Assembly (NCBI RefSeq): GCF_048213115.1
Contig: NZ_CP172404.1
Span: forward strand, 1,984,001-2,048,000
Source: Niveibacterium terrae
GTDB taxonomy: Bacteria; Pseudomonadota; Gammaproteobacteria; Burkholderiales; Rhodocyclaceae
Length of the DNA: 64,000 bases
Reading direction: 5' to 3'
The notes under the pieces were generated by a model, which was given only the letters and a program-made list of their open reading frames with translations, was not told the DNA's origin and did no database searches. This document shows, one piece after another, positions 7,498-14,976 of the stretch (the stretch's first letter is position 1; each line of letters begins with the position of its first letter). The translations under genes were made by a program, and so were the position numbers.

Positions 7498-7555
7498 GGA
7501 TCACGCGGAGGGACGCGGATTGGAAGCGTCTTCTGTGTTCGCTGATTTGCGGAGG
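7498..7555 (+). repeat. Dispersed intergenic repeat, copy 2 (CGCGGAT type)
   Basis: A diverged second copy of the element at 4984-5039, in the same orientation, sharing GGACGCGGAT, AGCG, TCTGTGTTC and a terminal CGGAGG. The two copies bracket the toxin-antitoxin and catalase-like genes. Confidence 0.5.
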
Positions 7556-7872
7556 AGGGGGCGTTACTCCGCCTGGACGGCGGCGTATGATGAGAAAGTC
7601 AGTCCTTGCTGGCCTGATGTGGAAGCGCGCGGCAATTTGGATGCCCCTGATGAATAAAGCTTCTTGATATCCATCTCATCTTAAAAGCAGAAGAAAGAGG
7701 GTAGAAGGGATACTTGCGAGCAACACATCGGCCTCTGTCTCATCAACAAAAACACCAGCCAGAAGGTGCTGATGATTAGCGCTTGTGAAAGTAGTATATC
7801 AATACAGGGCTATGTATGGCTTTACAGCCAAGAACGCGGGGTCAAGGACGAAAAATAGAAAAGAGAATCTCC

Positions 7873-7968
7873 ATGACAACAATCAAAATCGAAATTCAAG
7901 ACATTCCGCACGGCCATGGCTTTCCCTTCAGGAAGGGGGGGCGTCAATGGCTTGTTTGGTTGCTGTGA
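7873..7968 (+). CDS. Possible 31-residue peptide or gene remnant
   Basis: A short frame beginning MTTIKIEIQDIPHGHGF and ending VWLL. AAGAGAATC upstream is a weak ribosome-binding site. The first half has normal-looking protein composition while the end is abruptly hydrophobic after a run of seven G, as expected if a frameshift in the G-run truncated a longer gene. I recognise no family. Confidence 0.2.
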   Translation: MTTIKIEIQDIPHGHGFPFRKGGRQWLVWLL

Positions 7969-8107
7969 GCATGAAACAACACTTTATGAAACTCGCGCTG
8001 CAAGTTGCCGTCGTGGCATAAATTTTGGCGCTGAACTGAAGTGTAAATTTGCCAGGATTGTTAAGGAATAGTCAGACAATATAGGAAAATCTATCGAGAA
8101 AGCTCTC

Positions 8108-8158
8108 GGGGTTAGGTGTTGTGTTAGATTGTTTTTATGTAATTCAAGACCTGAGCCC
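8108..8158. repeat. ~46-bp imperfect palindrome, copy A (most diverged)
   Basis: The 40 bases at 8114-8153 align without gaps to copy B (10272-10311) with about seven mismatches. The right arm, ATGTAATTCAAGACCTG, is exact; the left arm AGGTGTTG is diverged from AGGTCTTG. GGGG and GCCC flank it. It lies about 175 bases before the first gene of the AT-rich module, and the other three copies lie beyond that module. Confidence 0.7.
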
Positions 8159-8331
8159 ATGTTTCTTTGGGCTGGTTTTCTATTTTGTTGAATGTTTTGT
8201 CTTTTTAAGGAAAAACCAAGAACGAAAATAGAAATTCGGTTTTGTTTTTTTGGTAAATATTATATGGCTCTCGTGAGCAATGGTTGTGAGTTGAGCCGAG
8301 ATAGTCCTATGCGCATAAAGTGGGGTTCTTT

Positions 8332-9162
8332 GTGACGGTAAATTTTGATTTGGTTATTGATACGGAGAATGATTTTGTCGATATGAAGGCGGCGCTGACG
8401 TCTATGCAAGGCGTTTCGGATGCTGTTCGATGTATTTCGGAGTCGATACTTACTGAAAGGGTTCCGGAGAGGCTTACCTCGAGGAGCTCGGTAAGGACTT
8501 CACTCAAAAAAAGTTTTAAGGGGTCGTATGGGCATATATTTTCTCTTGATGTGTACGACTCGGTTTTGCTAAAAAGGCTAAATGGAATAGGTCAGCAAAC
8601 TATTGTTGAGTTGATTTCTCATTTTATAAGTGAATCTCTGTACCGAGATTCCGGCCCTCTTTCACAAAAGGCTCAGAAGGTTATAGATCGGCTTGGTGAG
8701 AAGGCTGAAATGGTGGTTCATCAACTAAGGACTTCATCGTTAGGAAATATACATGAAATCTCTTTGAAGTTTGATAGGGGTATAAAAATTCGGCATAGGA
8801 AAAATAGAGATGAGCAAACGGTTTTAGCTTGTTTTGATAAGTTGTCGGCAACAGTTTTGCAGGCCGAGCTGTCTGATGTGAAGGTTGATTTAAATGTGGT
8901 TATAACAAGGCTAAATATTCACACAGGCAATGGCCGCCTTCAAATTGAAGGGGCTAGTGAAACTGTGGCATTTGGTTTTGCTTCTGCTTGTGAGTACAGA
9001 GATTTGGCTATTGCGGTCAAAAAGGTTTTCTCTGAGAACCTTAACTATAACAACGGGATTGAGAGTGGAAAGTGGAAGTATCTTGCAGTCAGCGTATCTC
9101 CGCTCAAGCTTAAAGATGGAAAGGTTGTGAAGTACTTTGTGAGGGGGTTTCATGAAAGTTAG
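8332..9162 (+). CDS. Unrecognised protein, first gene of the AT-rich two-gene module
   Basis: 276 residues from a GTG at 8332, chosen because GGGG lies six bases upstream; a GTG at 8320 would add four residues but has no such site. I cannot assign a family. The N-terminal ~140 residues look alpha/beta (start VNFDLVIDTENDFVDMK, a GSYGHIFSLDVYDSVLL stretch, then GQQTIVELISHFI). The region ~150-275 looks beta-rich (ISLKFDRGIKIRHRK, VVITRLNIHTGNGRLQIEG, KYLAVSVSPLKLKDGK). There is no signal peptide or membrane segment and no obvious nuclease, ATPase or HTH motif. Codon use is AT-rich, unlike the chromosome around it. The last 11 bases overlap the membrane-protein gene that follows, so the two are almost certainly co-translated. 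A role as the soluble partner of an anti-phage pair is inference from context. Confidence 0.7.
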   Translation: MTVNFDLVIDTENDFVDMKAALTSMQGVSDAVRCISESILTERVPERLTSRSSVRTSLKKSFKGSYGHIFSLDVYDSVLLKRLNGIGQQTIVELISHFISESLYRDSGPLSQKAQKVIDRLGEKAEMVVHQLRTSSLGNIHEISLKFDRGIKIRHRKNRDEQTVLACFDKLSATVLQAELSDVKVDLNVVITRLNIHTGNGRLQIEGASETVAFGFASACEYRDLAIAVKKVFSENLNYNNGIESGKWKYLAVSVSPLKLKDGKVVKYFVRGFHES

Positions 9163-9892
9163 AGGCTATGTTTATTTTGCGATTGCATTTGTTGTGTTTG
9201 TATTTGTTGTTTACTTTGTTTGGTTTTACTTTTTTATTGGAGTGAAAATATCAAAAGATCCTGCTGACTGGGGGCAGTTTGGGAGCTATTTCGGTGGAAT
9301 TCTGGGGCCGTTGCTGAGCTTTTTGTCGATCGCGCTTCTAATAAAATCCTTGATGCTGCAAAGTGAGGCAAATGCTAATCTTAAGGATGAGCTTAGGAAT
9401 AGTGAAAGAATAGAAAAGCTCAGGTCGTTTGAGGTGTTGTTTTTTAGTTTGATTGGGTCACAAAGGACTCTCTTTGATATGTTTAAAATAAACGCTTTGA
9501 AGGGGGGGGTGATTGGTGAGCTCGCGGGGGCCAAAGCGGTAATGGAAATCGAGGATACGATACAGGTCATAAGAAACCGAGGTGGTAGCGACAAAGAAAT
9601 AACTGAATATTTAGAAAGAATTGATGAAAATGACCAGATATTTGGGTTGTTTAGGGCTTTCTATATCATGGTTATGATAATTACGGATAAGTTAAGTGAT
9701 GTTGAAGGCTTTTCTTTTGAGGATAGGGCGGCTCATTTTAAAGCGCTTATAAATCTAACTGATTTTGCTCAACTTCGGTTGGTGATGATGTGCGTGCAAT
9801 TTCTGGATTACACATCTGCTGAGTATTTGCGTTCGTCTCTTGAGTTTAAAAATGTCGCAGCCGAACTTGGGTTGAGCTACAAGCTATACTGA
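9152..9892 (+). CDS. Putative phage abortive-infection membrane protein (putAbiC type)
   Basis: 246 residues. Two transmembrane helices: residues ~6-30 (very rich in Phe/Val) and ~48-67 (GGILGPLLSFLSIALLIKSL), joined by a short loop with DWGQFGSYFG. A soluble helical part follows, beginning with a coiled-coil-like segment (ANLKDELRNSERIEKLRSFE) and VLFFSLIGSQRTLFDMF. A conserved-looking RLVMMCVQFLDY lies near the C-terminus. The W-x-x-FGSYFGG-x-LGP-x-LSF pattern followed by FE-x-x-FF is what I know from the putative phage abortive-infection family PF16872. The start overlaps the upstream gene by 11 bases. Such membrane proteins are thought to act as effectors in some defence systems, but no mechanism can be read here. 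Confidence 0.7.
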   Translation: MKVRGYVYFAIAFVVFVFVVYFVWFYFFIGVKISKDPADWGQFGSYFGGILGPLLSFLSIALLIKSLMLQSEANANLKDELRNSERIEKLRSFEVLFFSLIGSQRTLFDMFKINALKGGVIGELAGAKAVMEIEDTIQVIRNRGGSDKEITEYLERIDENDQIFGLFRAFYIMVMIITDKLSDVEGFSFEDRAAHFKALINLTDFAQLRLVMMCVQFLDYTSAEYLRSSLEFKNVAAELGLSYKLY

Positions 9893-9911
9893 TTAGCGTC
9901 AGAATCCCGAG

Positions 9912-9990
9912 GTAGAGTAGAGAGCAGGCTTTCGCCTACCCTCCCTCATCAAACCGTACGTGCGCTATTAACGCATACGGCTTTCCGATG
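9912..9990 (-). ncRNA. Group II intron 3' end: domains V and VI
   Basis: Read leftward, the sequence after the maturase stump forms a domain-V-like hairpin: GCCGTATGCG ... CGCACGTACGGT (about 9952-9983). It is followed by GATGAGGGAGG and a GAAA-capped stem GTAGGC/GCCTGC typical of domain VI, ending ..CTCTAC near 9912. This is the conserved 3' terminus of bacterial group II introns. The 5' domains are missing, so the element cannot splice. Confidence 0.75.
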
Positions 9991-9994
9991 TTCT

Positions 9995-10265
9995 TCACTC
10001 CAAGGCATGCGCCGTCTTCCAGCCAGCCACTGTCGGAACCTTGTAGAGCCCATGCTTTTCGTACAGCAGCTGACTCGGGAACCGGCCGAGGCCGATTCTG
10101 CGATCCCTGACCCTGTGCCGCTTCATCAGGTGCGCGCGCAGGCGCTCTTCTGCATGCACTTTCACCTTCTCAAGCACTCCGTTTGAGTTACGGTAGTGGA
10201 AGTAGCCTACCCATCCACGAAGGCTGGAATTCATGCTTCCGACCACCTTTTCCAACGAGTGCCTT
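9995..10265 (-). pseudogene. C-terminal stump of a group II intron reverse transcriptase/maturase
   Basis: About 88 codons match the end of LtrA-like proteins: SLRGWVGYFHYRNSNG, then EERLRAHLMKRHRVRDR, and LYEKHGLYKVPTVAGWKTA before the stop. This is the group II maturase-specific domain (GIIM). The reverse-transcriptase domain is absent; similarity stops exactly where palindrome copy B begins (10266), so the repeat marks the truncation point. A reading frame extends a few codons into the repeat but is not part of the original protein. Confidence 0.8.
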
Positions 10266-10311
10266 GGGGCCAGGTCTTGCATTCGATCATTTTGATGTAA
10301 TTCAAGACCTG
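10266..10311. repeat. ~46-bp imperfect palindrome, copy B (most complete)
   Basis: GGGGCCAGGTCTTG at the left and CAAGACCTG at the right are reverse complements around a centre ATCATTTTGAT that is itself nearly symmetrical. It is fused directly to the group II intron stump on its left. About 45 bases separate it from copy C. Confidence 0.75.
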
Positions 10312-10356
10312 CTCCCGCTCCCCACCTGACCCCGCTGCCCGTGCCCGGAAAACCCT

Positions 10357-10403
10357 CGGGGCCAGGTCTTGCATTCGATCATTTTGATGCAAGTCAAGAC
10401 GGT
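10357..10403. repeat. ~46-bp imperfect palindrome, copy C
   Basis: The left arm and centre are identical to copy B (GGGGCCAGGTCTTG, then ATTCGATCATTTTGATG). The right arm is altered to CAAGTCAAGACGG. Same orientation as copy B. Confidence 0.7.
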
Positions 10404-10528
10404 ATCTGACCCGGGGTTTTCTTCTAAACTCACGGTGATCGGAAGGGACGGTTTGCAAGCGGTCGCTTGAAAATTCCTTCGCCCGCAGCTCGGCTACCCC
10501 TCATTTCCACCTTAGTCAGCAGAAAGCC

Positions 10529-11107
10529 ATGCCTGATCCGCTCCTGTTTCCCGTACCACCATCCATCGAAACTCCGCGGCTGCTGCTCCGGTCCTTCCGC
10601 GTAGAGGACGCACCCGTTCTCCACGAAGCCCTAACCGAGTCGATTGTGGAACTCCGAAGGCATCTTGGCTTCCTTTCCTGGGTCGCAGAGGAGCAAACTC
10701 TTCAATCGGCTGAAGTGCGTTGCCGCAAGGCCGAAGCGAACTTTCTTCTTCGAACTGATCTGCCGTTTCTGGCATTTAAGAAGGGCTCTGGCCGCCTGAT
10801 TGGCTCGATGGGTTTGCATAGAACCGACTGGACACTTCCCAAGACAGAGCTTGGCTACTGGCTTCGAAGCGGCGAAACGGGGAAAGGGTTCGCGTCGGAG
10901 GGGGTTATTGCTCTGACGACCTGGGCGCTGAATGTATTTGGAGCGCAGCGCGTTGAACTCATCACCGATGAGCAGAACCTTGGCTCCAGGGCCGTGGCTG
11001 AACGCTGCGGTTTCGGGTTGGAAGGCATCATGCACAACGTGATGCGGGCCCCGGACGGCAGTCTTCGCAATAGTTGCGTTTATGCGCGACTGCCGTCCGC
11101 GGCCTAA
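10529..11107 (+). CDS. GNAT acetyltransferase, RimJ/RimL type
   Basis: 192 residues. The start IETPRLLLRSFRVEDAPVL is the hallmark of the RimJ/RimL-like acetyltransferases that modify N-terminal or side-chain amino groups of proteins or small molecules. ELGYWLRSGETGKGFASEGV holds the acetyl-CoA pyrophosphate loop, and LITDEQNLGSRAVAERCGF is the usual C-terminal signature. The substrate is unknown. It returns to GC-rich codon use and sits between palindrome copies C and D, so it may be a cassette gene or simply resident DNA. Confidence 0.85.
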   Translation: MPDPLLFPVPPSIETPRLLLRSFRVEDAPVLHEALTESIVELRRHLGFLSWVAEEQTLQSAEVRCRKAEANFLLRTDLPFLAFKKGSGRLIGSMGLHRTDWTLPKTELGYWLRSGETGKGFASEGVIALTTWALNVFGAQRVELITDEQNLGSRAVAERCGFGLEGIMHNVMRAPDGSLRNSCVYARLPSAA

Positions 11108-11126
11108 CCTATCTCCAGGAAACTTT

Positions 11127-11170
11127 GGAGCCAGGTCTTGCATTCGATCTTTTGATGCAATTCACACCCC
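11127..11170. repeat. ~46-bp imperfect palindrome, copy D (right arm lost)
   Basis: GGAGCCAGGTCTTGCATTCG matches copies B and C; one base is deleted in the centre (ATCTTTTGATG) and the right arm decays to CAATTCACACCCCC. It lies 20 bases after the acetyltransferase stop. From 11171 to 11510 I see no gene. Confidence 0.65.
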
Positions 11171-11510
11171 CGTGCTGCGCAGGACGAAGAGCCAATTTCA
11201 GGGAATCGGGCTCGACCACTATATCGCAAAGCGAAAACCCGTCTTTCGTCTTCTTGTATATGACATGAGGCTTTATCGGGGGCGGGCAATCTATTCGCTG
11301 TGGGTGCAAGACACCCGTTTAGGCGCTTTCTCTCGAAGTCTGCGAAGCTGATGTCGCTCGATGCAATGCAGGACTGCGTCGAAAAATACGCCGCGCAATG
11401 GCTGATCTGTTCAATCTCGAAACTTGCCAACGCCGCGCAAGAGCGCGCATCATCGCCACAACAGGCAAGACTCAACGTCGCGCGCATCGTTTCGCTTTTT
11501 CAGAACAGAC

Positions 11511-12722
11511 ATGAATACTTTCAATTCGGCCATTTCTTTCGCCAACCCCGCTCTCGCGCAATCAAGCCGTCCGACCGCGCTTCGCGCCGACACGAAAAAA
11601 GGCGCGGACACGCTGAACAATACGCTCGAACGAATCAAGCAATTGATCGCTCATCTGGATCAGCGCTTTCAGGAAATCGGCTCCATCACTGTGGTTATCG
11701 CCGGGCTGTCCAAACGCAGCAATCTTCTGGCGCTGAACGCCGCGATCGAGGCTGCACGCGCGGGCGAAGTCGGGCGGGGCTTTTCCATTGTCGCCGACGA
11801 GATGCGCAAGCTCTCGGAAAATTCCGCATCGGCCGCCGCCGATATCAGCAAGAAACTCGACTCCGTGCTGCAGGAAAGCAAGGAGTCTGTCTGCAAAGTC
11901 GAATCGGCTGAACGCGAATCAGCGATGCACGCCGCATCGCTGATCGCGGCCCGCGATGCGGCGCGGCTCGAACAGCGCTTCCTGCGCATCGCTGTAGCCG
12001 AGGCCGGAATCAAACACTTCATCTGCGGTTGCAAACAGGCGGGGATCACGCCGCGCCGAGAGGATATCGACGCGCTGATGGCCGAGAGTTTGCGAGCCAA
12101 CCCGGATCTGCTCGCCTTCTCTTGTGGCTGCGAGCCGAACGGACTCGATGGGCGCGATGCCGAATATGTGAATAAGGGGGCCGGCCATGACAAGACCGGC
12201 CGTTATGTTCCTTACTGGCATCGCGGAAATGGCACTCTGACGCAGGAGGCTCTGGCCAATTACGACGTTCCCGGCGAAAACGACTACTACGAAATCCCGC
12301 GGAAGACACAGCGCGATACGCTGATGGAACCCTATCTCTATCCGGTCGGGGGGCAGGAAGTGCTGATGACCTCGCTGATGCAACCGATACTGGTACAGGG
12401 CAAGTTCATCGGCGTGATCGGGGCTGATTACGCACTATCGCAGCTGCATGATGAACTCGAGCGCGACAAGCCATTCGGGCATGGCGAACGCCTGATCCTG
12501 TCGAACCTGGCCACTTACGTCACCCATCCCGATGCCAGCCAGCAAGGCAAACCCGCACTGGATCTGCCGAAAGAAGCCATAGCCGCGATCCATGCGGGGA
12601 AGAGCTATCACTTCATCGACAAAGACCAAATCGCGTTCGTATTCCATCCGCTCAACATCGGCGGCGATACGCCGTGGTCAATGCTGATCAAGTTCGACCT
12701 GCTCAAGACGATCAGTCAATAG
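11511..12722 (+). CDS. Soluble chemoreceptor-like protein: signalling tip followed by dCache-like sensor
   Basis: 403 residues. Residues ~65-112 contain the receptor hairpin tip that contacts CheA/CheW (NLLALNAAIEAARAGEVGRG, then FSIVADEMRKLSE), as in methyl-accepting chemotaxis proteins. Residues ~150-390 look like a double-Cache sensor: DAEYVNKGAGHDKTGRYVPY, ANYDVPGENDYYEIP, EPYLYPVGGQEVLMTSLMQP and GVIGADYALSQL. In ordinary receptors the Cache domain comes first, outside the membrane, and the signalling domain last. Here the order is reversed and there is no transmembrane helix. The ATG at 11511 gives this form; the open frame extends 29 codons upstream without recognisable similarity. It could be a cytoplasmic sensor or a rearranged remnant. 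Confidence 0.75.
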   Translation: MNTFNSAISFANPALAQSSRPTALRADTKKGADTLNNTLERIKQLIAHLDQRFQEIGSITVVIAGLSKRSNLLALNAAIEAARAGEVGRGFSIVADEMRKLSENSASAAADISKKLDSVLQESKESVCKVESAERESAMHAASLIAARDAARLEQRFLRIAVAEAGIKHFICGCKQAGITPRREDIDALMAESLRANPDLLAFSCGCEPNGLDGRDAEYVNKGAGHDKTGRYVPYWHRGNGTLTQEALANYDVPGENDYYEIPRKTQRDTLMEPYLYPVGGQEVLMTSLMQPILVQGKFIGVIGADYALSQLHDELERDKPFGHGERLILSNLATYVTHPDASQQGKPALDLPKEAIAAIHAGKSYHFIDKDQIAFVFHPLNIGGDTPWSMLIKFDLLKTISQ

Positions 12723-12906
12723 CCGCTCACGCCCCCAGGAGCATCCGTTTTCAGCTCGCCTCCCGACTGGCGCGGGACTGCACACGAGCAGTCGTTTGGC
12801 AAAGGATTTTGGGCGCCACGGAACCCGACGAGCCCTGGCTTTTTGATCCGCCCCCTCGATCGAAACGCCGCAACAGGATAGAGTCCGGTAGCCAAGGAGG
12901 GCGCCC

Positions 12907-13809
12907 GTGCGCGATTTGAAGACCACCGATCTGAATCTTTTGAAGGCTTTGAATGCCTTGCTCGACGAGCGCAGCGTGACCCGCGCAGCCGAGCGCCTCA
13001 ATGTGACCCAGCCCGCTATGAGCGGGATGTTGACGCGCCTGCGCGAGAGTTTCAGCGATCCGCTGTTCGCCCGCGCGCAGCGCGGAGTCGTGCCGACGCA
13101 GCGCGCTCTGGAACTGGCCGGACCGCTCAAGCAGATTCTCGGTGAGATCGATGCGCTGCTGCAGCCGACGGTCTTCGATCCGGTTGCAGCGAGCTTCACC
13201 TTGTCGGTGGCGGCGACCGACTATGCGCTCAGTGCGGTCGCCGTGCCTTTCCTGTCCGCGCTCAAGCGCAAGGCTCCGAATATCAAACTTGCGCTGCTCC
13301 CTGTCCAGGATCTGCAGCTTCAGTCCCAACTTGAAAAGGGCGATCTCGATCTGGCCCTGGTCACGCCCGAGACCACTGCGCCGGGGCTTCATGCGCGCCG
13401 GCTCTTCGATGAGCGCTATGTCTGCGTAATGCGGGTCGGGCACCCGGCCGCGAGTGAACCCGAGCTGAGCCTCGAGCGCTTCTGCGCGCTGGACCACGCG
13501 CTCGTCTCCTACTCGGGAGGAGGCTTCAGCGGAGTCACCGATGAGGCGCTGAAGAAGCTGGGGCGCTCGCGCCGGGTCAGCCTGTCAGTGAAGAGCTTCC
13601 TCGTCCTGCCCGATATCCTGCGTGCCAGCGATCTGGTCGCGGTCGTCCCCCGGCGGCTGGTTGCCGGGCTGCCGGGGCTGGCGCTTTTCGAGCCGCCCGT
13701 CGAAATCCCCGGCTTCACCAAGCTCGTGGTCTGGCACGAGCGCACGCACCGCGATCCGGGCCAGCGCTGGCTGCGCGATCTGCTGGTGGAGGCCTGCGCC
13801 GATTCCTGA
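12907..13809 (+). CDS. LysR-family transcriptional regulator (NodD-like effector domain)
   Basis: 300 residues from a GTG preceded by AAGGAGG. The winged helix-turn-helix occupies residues ~6-66 (LNLLKALNALLDERSVTRAA, TQPAMSGMLTRLRE). The effector domain starts SFTLSVAATDYALSAVAVP, which is typical of the NodD/LeuO-like subgroup that responds to small aromatic or acidic ligands. It converges on the ene-reductase gene, whose stop lies 15 bases away, so it need not control it. The target is unknown. Confidence 0.88.
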   Translation: MRDLKTTDLNLLKALNALLDERSVTRAAERLNVTQPAMSGMLTRLRESFSDPLFARAQRGVVPTQRALELAGPLKQILGEIDALLQPTVFDPVAASFTLSVAATDYALSAVAVPFLSALKRKAPNIKLALLPVQDLQLQSQLEKGDLDLALVTPETTAPGLHARRLFDERYVCVMRVGHPAASEPELSLERFCALDHALVSYSGGGFSGVTDEALKKLGRSRRVSLSVKSFLVLPDILRASDLVAVVPRRLVAGLPGLALFEPPVEIPGFTKLVVWHERTHRDPGQRWLRDLLVEACADS

Positions 13810-13824
13810 ACCGCGGCTCGTCCG

Positions 13825-14925
13825 TCAGCTTTGCAGGCTGTAGCGCTCCAGCCAGTGCGCGTAGGGGGCAGGAAGCACCCAGGAGGGGCGCGCGACGCCG
13901 AGTTGCTTGGCCAGCTCATACGGGTAGTGGGGATTGGCGAGCATCGCGCGACCGATCATGACCAGGTCCATCTGTCCTTCCGCGATGACCCGTTCGGCAT
14001 GCTGAGCGGCATCGACTCCCCATGAAGAGGCGACGGGGAGTCCAGTTTCGCGACGCACGCGCTCGGCGATCGGCGCGAGGAAGGCCGGGCCCCAGGGCAC
14101 TTGGGCCGTCGGGGTCGAAAAGCCGACGCTGACATTGAGCAGGTCCAGGCCGCCCGCGCGGAACTCACTGGCGAGCTGGATCGAGTCGGCTAGGGTCTGC
14201 TCGTCGCGTCCGTCGTACTCAATGACGCCGAAGCGCGCCGTGAGCGGCAGATCCTCGGGCCAGTTCTCGCGCACCGCGGCGAGCGTTTCGAGCAGGAAGC
14301 GGGCGCGCCCGGCGTGCTCTCCGCCGTAGGCATCGCTGCGCTGATTGGCATGGGGCGAGAAGAAGCTCTGTGCGAGATAGCCGTGCGCGAAGTGCAGTTC
14401 CAGCCATTCGAAGCCGGCTGCGCGGGCGCGTCGGGCCGCCGCAGCGAAGTCACCGGTGACGCGCGCGATATCGGCGAGGCTCATCTCTTTGGGCACTCTG
14501 GGCAGATTGGCGCCGAACGCGATGGGCGATGGGGAGAGCGTTTGCCACGCGCGCGGATCGTCTGCGGGGATATGGTCGTCGCCCTCCCATGGGCGGTTCG
14601 CGCTGGCTTTGCGGCCGGCGTGGCCGATCTGGATGCCCGGAATCGCTCCGGCGGCCTTGATCGCAGCGGCGATCCGCGCCAGGCCTTCGATCTGCTCGTC
14701 GCGCCACAGCCCCAGGCAGGCGGGCGTGATGCGCCCTTCAGGCGAGACGGCGGTCGCTTCGACGATGACGAGGCCGGCACCGCCGCGCGCAAGTCCTGCA
14801 TAGTGGCTCAGATGCCAGTCGTTGGAGAAGCCATCGGCGGCGCTGTACTGGCACATCGGAGGAATCGCGATGCGGTTGCGCAGCGTGACGTTCTTGAGGG
14901 TGAAGGCTGAGAAGAGTGCTGACAT
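13825..14925 (-). CDS. xenA: Old-yellow-enzyme-family NAD(P)H:flavin oxidoreductase, XenA-like
   Basis: 366 residues of an FMN-containing TIM barrel that reduces activated C=C bonds and nitro groups with NAD(P)H. The start SALFSAFTLKNVTLRNRIAI and PPMCQYSA carry the redox-tuning Cys of the YqjM/XenA class. HAGRKASANRPWEGDDHIP, ELHFAHGYLAQSFFSPHAN and the C-terminal PAPYAHWLERY closely match Pseudomonas XenA as I know it. It is the last gene of a leftward operon with a DJ-1-like protein and an MDR reductase; all three fit handling of electrophilic carbonyl compounds. Confidence 0.9.
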   Translation of the reverse strand: MSALFSAFTLKNVTLRNRIAIPPMCQYSAADGFSNDWHLSHYAGLARGGAGLVIVEATAVSPEGRITPACLGLWRDEQIEGLARIAAAIKAAGAIPGIQIGHAGRKASANRPWEGDDHIPADDPRAWQTLSPSPIAFGANLPRVPKEMSLADIARVTGDFAAAARRARAAGFEWLELHFAHGYLAQSFFSPHANQRSDAYGGEHAGRARFLLETLAAVRENWPEDLPLTARFGVIEYDGRDEQTLADSIQLASEFRAGGLDLLNVSVGFSTPTAQVPWGPAFLAPIAERVRRETGLPVASSWGVDAAQHAERVIAEGQMDLVMIGRAMLANPHYPYELAKQLGVARPSWVLPAPYAHWLERYSLQS

Positions 14926-14976
14926 GGTTTTTCCGAAAAGAGGCTTGTTGTCTGGCAGGGCGAACCGTCGGCGGGC

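Larger units (their letters stand above)
7446..8107. other. Gene-poor junction where base composition shifts to AT-rich
   Basis: Over 650 bases without a convincing gene. The first part is GC-rich and holds a dispersed repeat (7498-7555). From about 7640 the sequence turns clearly AT-rich and stays so to about 9900, marking the left side of an acquired segment. A reading frame at 7785-8021 looks random. A very short frame at 7873-7968 is listed separately with low confidence. Confidence 0.6.

Noticed and set aside
7785..8021. 78-codon frame in the AT-rich junction
   Set aside because: No ribosome-binding site, no family signal, and it crosses a G-run that probably marks a frameshift in another frame.
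10264..10410. Closely spaced repeats that might be a CRISPR array
   Set aside because: Only two adjacent units, spacing is a single 45-base gap, other copies are far away, and no cas gene is present; the units are palindromic dispersed repeats.
11300..11911. 203-codon plus-strand frame before the receptor-like gene
   Set aside because: Composition looks random, it overlaps the receptor-like gene in another frame, and it has no motif.
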